NCBI RefSeq assembly: GCF_963675165.1
Contig: NC_087385.1
Coordinates: 392,501 to 456,500 of the forward strand
Length of the DNA: 64,000 nucleotides
Direction of reading: 5' to 3'
From: Halichondria panicea
Lineage: Eukaryota > Porifera > Demospongiae > Suberitida > Halichondriidae
The notes under the pieces were generated by a model, which ran no database searches, was not told the origin of the DNA, and was given only the letters and a program-made list of their open reading frames with translations. The position numbers were made by a program, and so were the translations under genes. Shown piece after piece: positions 58,076 through 64,000 of this stretch (position 1 is its first letter; each line of letters opens with the position of its first letter).

Positions 58076-58602
58076 ATAATACAGTGTGTTGCATTTGGAC
58101 ATTATTAGAATTAAACACAATAATGATTCTTATGGCGTACAGTGTGTACCAGTATATACATTTGTTGCGTATAGCTAAAGCTTTCTAGTACATGTAATGT
58201 ATAAAAGGCCCTCACTTGTGATCACCATGCATGTATGTTAGTCAATTTTCAAATAATTATATGCAGTAAATCAATGTCATCATGATTCCTTCCTATACAC
58301 ACATCTTCCTGTACCCGTTATGTTTCTACCTGCATGTTGTGATTAGGTATCATGTTTCTAAACATATGCTACAAGTTACTGTTGCATATAGTGGTTATTC
58401 GTTCTTACAGCGAGCCCGGAGTTCTTCCATAAAATAAAAGTATGTGGACTTGATCATTATTAGGTTGCTATAATTTTTAATCAATCTTACAAACGTTTTG
58501 AACAATAGTGAACGTATTAGTCCTTATACTGATTAAATACTCTATATCAGTGTTCTATCATACAGTTCATATATATAAACTATATAGTTTTTAACGGAGC
58601 AG

Positions 58603-59434
58603 CTACATTGTGCACATAGCACAGTTGATCTCTTTGTAGTTGTTGTAGGGAGGGCAAGCGAGTGCATTACACACAGCCTCAACATGACCAAACCAACCAT
58701 GTGCCTGCGCGTGTGAACTTCCAGGCACAGACTCGAGAGCTTTGTCAACGCATTCGAATGTAGATCGCTTATGACTGGTATGTACTCTCTCCGACATGAG
58801 GTAGCCATAGTACTCTCTCATGAATCCAGCTGGACAAGAGCTCTTGCCGGGTACCATTAGCACAAGGTCTTTAGTGGGCACCACACACAAAACACAAGGA
58901 ATGTCGTGGGCATGGTTTCGAACAGTATTTTGATATTCGACATTGTAGAGTGGGCTGTAGTTCTGCACACCTTTAATGAATGGGAGGGTGTAGTCGGGAT
59001 TGTTGGGCATACACAATCGAGTAGTGCCACCACCACTAACACTGTAGCGACTCCCAGCCATTACTCCAGCATAGACTAGATTGGCTCCATCTCTGCAGGT
59101 ATGCTTCCCCCACCTGGTGTAGACCACACCCCCACTCTTTGGACCAGGGGCTCCAGATGTACCAGGAGGTCCATTCATTCCGGGGGATCCTCTTGGGCCC
59201 ACTGCTCCTTGAACTCCATCACGTCCGTCTCTTCCTCGTGGCCCATCCCTGCCATCACGACCACGGAGGACACTGACATTGGATCCAGACTCTGTATGTA
59301 ATCAGCGTCATTTCAGTGTTTGTTGCAATAATTATTAAAAAGCTATTTGTATAGTGTGTCTCACCTTGTGCTATTGCTAGCAGCTGCAAAGAGCCGATCA
59401 CACCAAATAGTAGCAGAAAGTATGATTTCACCAT
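58603..59434 (-). CDS. SC21: spongin short-chain collagen, type V leader
   Basis: Exon 1 (59365-59434, MVKSYFLLLFGVIGSLQLL) and exon 2 (58603-59291) give 252 residues. The 73-nt intron is the longest among the intact copies. IPCVLCVVP replaces IPCAVCVVP. Patches are V1 RYSVS, V2 HTSHK and V3 PGSSHAQAHGWF. GVQGAVGPRG replaces GVQGPVGPRG in the collagen stretch. It follows the duplicated spacer but its body is distinct from SC17 and SC19, so this dyad member was exchanged or escaped homogenisation. Confidence 0.88.
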
Positions 59435-59492
59435 GGCTGATTTATTTCCGTGCAGCAACTGAACTCATGCTTTGCTGGCTCAGGTTGTTTTG

Positions 59493-59592
59493 TTTTATAC
59501 CCTTTGACTAACATTTTAAAAGTATTGTAGACATATATACATACATGCATGCAAGGGTATACAAGTCAGTGCTTAAGATGTTTCCGGGGAAC
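59493..59592 (-). promoter_or_regulatory. SC21 promoter: TATA box and CCGGAA site
   Basis: The minus strand has GGGTATAAAAC and GTTCCCCGGAAA. The gap between them is wider than in other type-V copies. Confidence 0.55.
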
Positions 59593-59994
59593 TTATACTA
59601 TTGTACTATAATTATGCTCACACAGATAATGGCATTGATTTTATATTAGAGTAACTAATATTGTATAGGGTTTCAATGGTATGAGAGATCTAGAACCAGA
59701 AAGTGGTAACTACCATGATATCACAGATCATCTGTTAATTGTACGTACGTCTGCTGCATGTAAGTGATTCCTAGCTTCCTACACACATCTTCCTGTACCT
59801 ATTATGTTTTTCTACCTGCATTACAAGTTGATGTTGCATAGCATTCATTTTTGTAATTTACTAGAGAATTTACAACAAGGCCGGTGTTCATCCATATCAT
59901 GCAATCATACAGATAACAATTATACTGAACCGACTATAATTATTAGCTCATTCAGTTCATAAAAATTATAATGTGTTTAAAACATGCAGAGCAG

Positions 59995-60802
59995 CTACAT
60001 TGTGCACATAGCACAGTTGATTTCTTTGTAATTGTTGTAAGGAGGGCAAGCGAGTGCATTACACACAGCCTCAACATGACCAAACAGACCATTTAACTGA
60101 TACTTAGAACTTCCATGTACAGACTCAAGAGCTTTGTCAACACATTCGAATGTAGATCGTTTATGATTAACATGCACCCTCTCCGACATGAGGTAACCAT
60201 AGTACTCTCTCGTGAATCCAGCTGGACATGAGCTCTTGCCGGGTACCATTAGCACAAGGTCTTTAGTGGGCACCACACACACAGCACAAGGAATGTCGTG
60301 GCCATGGTTTCGCACGGTGTCTTGATATTCGACATTGTAGAGTGGGCTGTAGCTCTGCACACCATTAATGAATGGGAGGGTGTAGTCAGGATCATTGGGC
60401 ATGCACAGTCGAGTAGTGCCACCACCACTTGTACCGTAGTGGCTCCCAGCCATTACTCCAGCATAGACTAGATTGGCTCCATCTCTCAGTGCAGGTATGC
60501 TTCCCCCACCTGGTGTAGACCACACCCCCACTCTTTGGTCCAGGGGCTCCAGATGTACCAGGAGGTCCATTCATTCCGGGGGATCCTCTTGGGCCCACTG
60601 GTCCTTGCACTCCATCACGTCCGTCTCTTCCTCGTGGCCCATCCCTGCCATCACGACCACGGAGGACACTGACATTGGATCCAGACTCGGAATGGCAGTT
60701 CAGTATTAATAGCTATTTGTATAATGTCTCACCTTGTGCTATTACTAGCAGCTGCAAAGAACCGAACACACCAAATAGTAGCAGAACACCGGATTTCACC
60801 AT
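59995..60802 (-). pseudogene. SC22: short-chain collagen, type V, splice acceptor lost and frameshift
   Basis: Exon 1 (60733-60802) is intact. The exon 2 acceptor reads CG instead of AG (plus 60688-60689, GACTCGGAATGG versus GACTCTGAATGG elsewhere). A 4-bp insertion near 60486-60489 shifts the frame within TCRDGANLVY. Removing 4 bp restores the exact length of SC4 and SC9. V1 is HYGTS, V2 HVNHK and V3 HGSSKYQLNGLF. Confidence 0.86.
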
Positions 60803-61315
60803 GGCTGATATCTTTCCGTGCAACAACTGCTTTGCTGGCTCAGGTTGTTTTGTTTTATACCCTTTGACTACACACATACAGGATATACAATTGCTTAAGA
60901 CATATCCGGAGAACTTATACCATTGTACTGTATATGCATGCTGAGTCACACAGAATAATAGCAGTGACTTTGTATCAGAGTAACTATAGTGTAGGGTTTC
61001 AATGGTATGAGAGGAACTGATGAACGTCGGAACTGACTGCTATAATTTATGATCACATAATTATAATCTGTTGCATGCATGTACGTCTGCTGCAAGTTTA
61101 GCTATACCTACACACTTGTTCCTGTACCCACTATATTTCTACCTGCATGCATGTTGTGATTAGGTTTCATGTTTCTATATTACAAGTTAATGTTTTTGTC
61201 GATCAATCATATACACAATGTCATTATTTTGATGATATTAGCATGAATCCTTACTGATTAACTATACTGTCAGTATAAGTCTACATAGTTCTCATCCAGT
61301 TCATAGTTTTAAAAA

Positions 61316-62146
61316 CTACATTGTGCACATAGCACAGTTGATCTCTTTGTAATTATTGTAAGGAGGGCAAGCGAGTGAATTACACACAGCCTCGACATGA
61401 CCAAACAGACCGTGATACTGCATTTGGGAACTTCCATGTACAGACTCGAGATCTTTGTCAACACATTCAAATGTAGATCGATGATGAGTAGTATGCACCC
61501 TCTCCGACATGAGGTAGCCATAGTACTCTCTCATGAATCCAGCTGGACAAGAGCTCTTGCCGGGTACCATTAGCACAAGGTTGTTAGTGGGCACCACACA
61601 CACAGCACAAGGAATATCGTGGCCATGGCTTCGAACAGTGTCCTGATATTCGACATTGTGTAGTGGGCTATAGTTCTGCACACCATTAATGAATGGGAGG
61701 GTGTAGTCGGGATTATTGGGCATGCACAGTCGTGTGGTGCCACCACCAACAGCAATGTGGTGACTCCCAGCCATTCGTCCAGCATAGACTAGATTGGCTC
61801 CATCTCTGCAGGTATGCTTACCCCACCTGGTGTAGACCACACCCCCACTCTTTGGTCCAGGGGCTCCAGATGTACCAGGAGGTCCATTCATTCCGGGGGA
61901 TCCCCTTGGGCCCACTGGTCCTTGCACTCCATCACGTCCGTCTCTTCCTCGTGGCCCATCCCTGCCATCACGACCACGGAGGACACTGACGCTAGGAGTG
62001 CCACCAACAGCCACTGATCCAGACTCTAAAGCAGCAGTTCAGATAAATTCATATAACTTTTCTATGTTACCTTGTCCCAGTGCAAGTAGCTGCATAGAGC
62101 TGAAGACTCCAAAGGCAACAAATAAGAGAAGGCCAGACTTCATCAT
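61316..62146 (-). CDS. SC23: spongin short-chain collagen, type M leader
   Basis: Exon 1 (62071-62146, MMKSGLLLFVAFGVFSSM) and exon 2 (61316-62025) give 261 residues. The donor is GTAACA rather than GTGAC. YAGRMAGS replaces YAGVMAGS, and TNNLVL replaces TKDLVL. Patches are V1 HHIAV, V2 HTTHH and V3 HGSSQMQYHGLF; CNSLAC replaces CNALAC. Confidence 0.9.
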
Positions 62147-62191
62147 GACTTGTCTGCTGAGGCGTACTCGTCAATTCAAAATAACCGTCTC

Positions 62192-62250
62192 CTTTTATAC
62201 ACTCTTTGCATTTGGTGTAGCATATTCACTGCTTGTAGCATTTCCGGAAC
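62192..62250 (-). promoter_or_regulatory. SC23 promoter: TATA box and CCGGAA site
   Basis: The minus strand has GTATAAAAGG and GTTCCGGAAA. Confidence 0.6.
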
Positions 62251-62562
62251 CATAATACAGTGTGTTGCATTGGTAGGAGGACATTGCCAATTAGGCACAT
62301 GATTTTTATTGCGTATATAATTATAAACATGTCGTTATGAAATCTGTGTACCAACTCACTACACTATTTCATACATATAGCTATAAATTATAGCTTGACT
62401 TATAATTATAGAAGTTTATTTTTATGGCCTAAGCGATTAACAAAAGACCCTCACTTATGATCACCATGTTGTTCGTTGCTAGTCAATTTTCACAATACAG
62501 ATATAGTTGTACAGTACGTATAATGCTGTCAATAAAATGATTCCTTCCTATACACACATCTT

Positions 62563-62632
62563 CCTGTACCCATTATGTTTCTACCTGCATGTTGTGATTA
62601 GGTGTCATGTTTCTAAATATGCATAACAAGTT
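62563..62632. repeat. Representative array upstream box
   Basis: CATCTTCCTGTACCCATTAT, then GTTTCTACCTGCATG, then TTGTGATTAGGTGTCATG recur in the array spacers, usually 280-420 bp upstream of an SC start codon. Other good copies start near 30205, 31823, 33472, 34671, 36761, 38200, 39618, 41340, 42349, 47213, 47692, 49158, 50547, 51940, 54426, 55814, 58303, 59785 and 61109. ACAGGAAG on the minus strand resembles an ETS-factor site. Role unproven. Confidence 0.7.
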
Positions 62633-62768
62633 GATGTTGCAAATAGCATTCGGTTGACAACAAGGCCGGAGTTCTTCCATATCAATCTCACATGTATAGA
62701 CATTTTAACTGAGTATATATATTAGTCTACATACTCCAGAGTGTTTTCAATCGGTTCATATAGAACAG

Positions 62769-63599
62769 CTACATTGTGCACATAGCACAGTTAATCTCTT
62801 TGTAATTGTTGTAAGGAGGGCAAGCGAGTGCATTACACACAGCCTCAACATGACCAAACAGACCATGTCCCTGATGATGTGAACTTCCATGCACAGACTC
62901 GAGATCTTTATCAACACATTCAAATGTAGATCGGTGATGATTAACATGCACCCTCTCCGACATGAGGTAGCCATAGTACTCTCTCGTGAATCCAGCTGGA
63001 CAAGAGCTCTTGCCGGGTACCATTAGCACAAGGTCTTTAGTGGGCACCATACACACAGCACAAGGAATGTCGTGGTTAACATTTCGAACAGTAGCTTGAT
63101 ATTCGACACTGTAGAGTGGGCTGTAGCTCTGCACACCACTAATGAATGGGAGTGTGTAGTCGGGATCATTGGGCATACACAGTCGTGTGGTGCCACCTCC
63201 ATTTTTTATGTGATGACTTCCAGCCATTACTCCAGCATAGACTAGAATAGCTCCATCTCTGCAGGTAATCTTCCCCCACTTGGTGTAGACCACACCCCCA
63301 CTCTTTGGTCCAGGGGCTCTAGATGTACCAGGAGGTCCATTCATTCCAGGGGATCCTCTTGGGCCCACTACTCCTTGCACTCCATCACGTCCGTCTCTTC
63401 CTCGTGGCCCATCCCTGCCATCACGACCACGAAGGACACTGACGCTAGGAGTCCTACCAACAGCCACTGATCCCGACTCTAAAACAGCAGTTCAGATAGA
63501 TAAATTCATCACTTCTATGTTACCTTGTGCCCGTGTAAATAGCTGCATAGAGCTGAAGACTCCAAAAGTAACAAATAAGAGAAGGCCAGATTTCATCAT
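62769..63599 (-). CDS. SC24: spongin short-chain collagen, type M leader
   Basis: Exon 1 (63524-63599) and exon 2 (62769-63478) give 261 residues. The leader begins MMKSGLLLFVTFGVFSSM and ends with FTRAQ rather than LALAQ, the most altered signal-peptide end in the array. The body is close to SC18 and SC20 (V1 HHIKN, V3 HGSSHHQGHGLF) but V2 is HVNHH. YTKWGK replaces YTRWGK and YSVEYQ replaces YNVEYQ. Confidence 0.88.
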
Positions 63600-63651
63600 G
63601 ACTGATTGTCAGCTAGAGACGTACTCGTCACAATTCAAAATAACCGTCTCC

Positions 63652-63710
63652 TTTTTATACACTCTTTGCATTAGGTGTAGCATATTCACTGCTTGTAGCA
63701 TTTCCGGAAC
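63652..63710 (-). promoter_or_regulatory. SC24 promoter: TATA box and CCGGAA site
   Basis: The minus strand has GTATAAAAAGG about 55 bp before the ATG and GTTCCGGAAA about 50 bp further up. The array evidently continues past the right edge, since further spacer follows to 64000. Confidence 0.6.
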
Positions 63711-64000
63711 CATAATACAGTGTGTTGCATTGGTGGGAGGACTTTTCTATAGTTGGGAGATAACATAATTTTTTATGCATAGCAATGTAAAATGTCGTTA
63801 TGAAATGTGTGTACCAACTCACTACACTACATGCACTATCTCTTGCATATAGCTATATATAGCTTCTATAATTATATAGAGCAGTTTATTTTTATGGCCT
63901 AAGCGATTAACAAAAGACCCTAACTCGTGATTACCATGTTGTCTGTTGCTAGACAATTTTCACAATAATTATAAGTTAATGGATCCACTAAAAGACATCA

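Noticed and set aside
29085-63467. Recurring plus-strand open frames of 60-100 codons opposite each collagen stretch
   Set aside because: They recur only because the collagen exon recurs, begin in the middle of the antisense of Gly-X-Y codons, and lack introns, promoters or any known motif. They are shadows of the minus-strand genes.
21880-63599. Array as C1q-like or fibrillar collagen genes
   Set aside because: The collagen stretch is only about 14-16 triplets. The C-terminal domain has ten cysteines with TTRLCMP, IPCAVC and CPPYNNYKEINC motifs, which fit short-chain (type IV NC1-related) collagens and not C1q or fibrillar C-propeptides.
21880-63599. Regularly spaced repeats as a CRISPR array
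   Set aside because: Repeat units are kilobases long, contain spliced genes, and the genome is animal.

Overview
The window looks like a demosponge nuclear genome. It is AT-rich, with short GT-AG introns (many of 43-120 nt) and conserved animal genes (PYROXD1, HSBP1, AMFR/gp78). It also carries a large tandem family of spongin short-chain collagen (SSCC) genes. An Amphimedon-like haplosclerid fits best, but the sequence alone cannot name the species.

Positions 1-630 hold the frameshifted front of a RecQ-like helicase. Positions 1.0-15.8 kb hold three paralogous genes built as Kelch repeats, coiled coil and TKL-type protein kinase. The first (A) and third (C) have complete kinase domains. The middle one (B) has lost its kinase by internal deletion and carries a small transposon at a site that is empty in its paralogs. 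Between B and C lies PYROXD1 on the minus strand, for which all 11 exons could be placed; it is divergent from Kelch-kinase C. HSBP1 (three exons, plus) and AMFR/gp78 (eight exons, minus) follow at 16.1-20.6 kb, tail to tail.

From 21.9 kb to the right edge the window is one SSCC array, here numbered SC1-SC24. All copies are on the minus strand except SC2. An intact copy has two exons. Exon 1 encodes the signal peptide and exon 2 encodes a short Gly-X-Y stretch plus a ten-cysteine C-terminal domain, with a phase-1 intron of 43-73 nt between them. Twelve copies read through cleanly (SC1, 4, 5, 9, 10, 14, 15, 18, 20, 21, 23, 24). The others carry nonsense codons, 4-bp insertions, a lost splice acceptor, insertions or large deletions. 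Leaders come in two classes: type M (MMKSG..., about 25 residues) and type V (MVKSG..., about 23 residues). Each class has its own promoter flavour, and both contain a TATA box and an upstream CCGGAA element. A repeated box with a CTTCCTGT core lies roughly 280-420 bp upstream of most copies.

The main observation is that the C-terminal domain is nearly invariant except for three short patches (V1, V2, V3) that differ in almost every gene. V2 and V3 appear to covary. This is what would be expected of a secreted matrix family with copy-specific contact surfaces. The array is evolving by birth and death: a 3.87-kb block was duplicated after one of its genes was already dead, a 2.5-kb block duplicated and then lost about 1 kb, and there is an inverted gene pair. 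Small inverted-repeat transposons and perfect palindromes sit in the spacers, densest at 43.5-47.6 kb where the array is interrupted.
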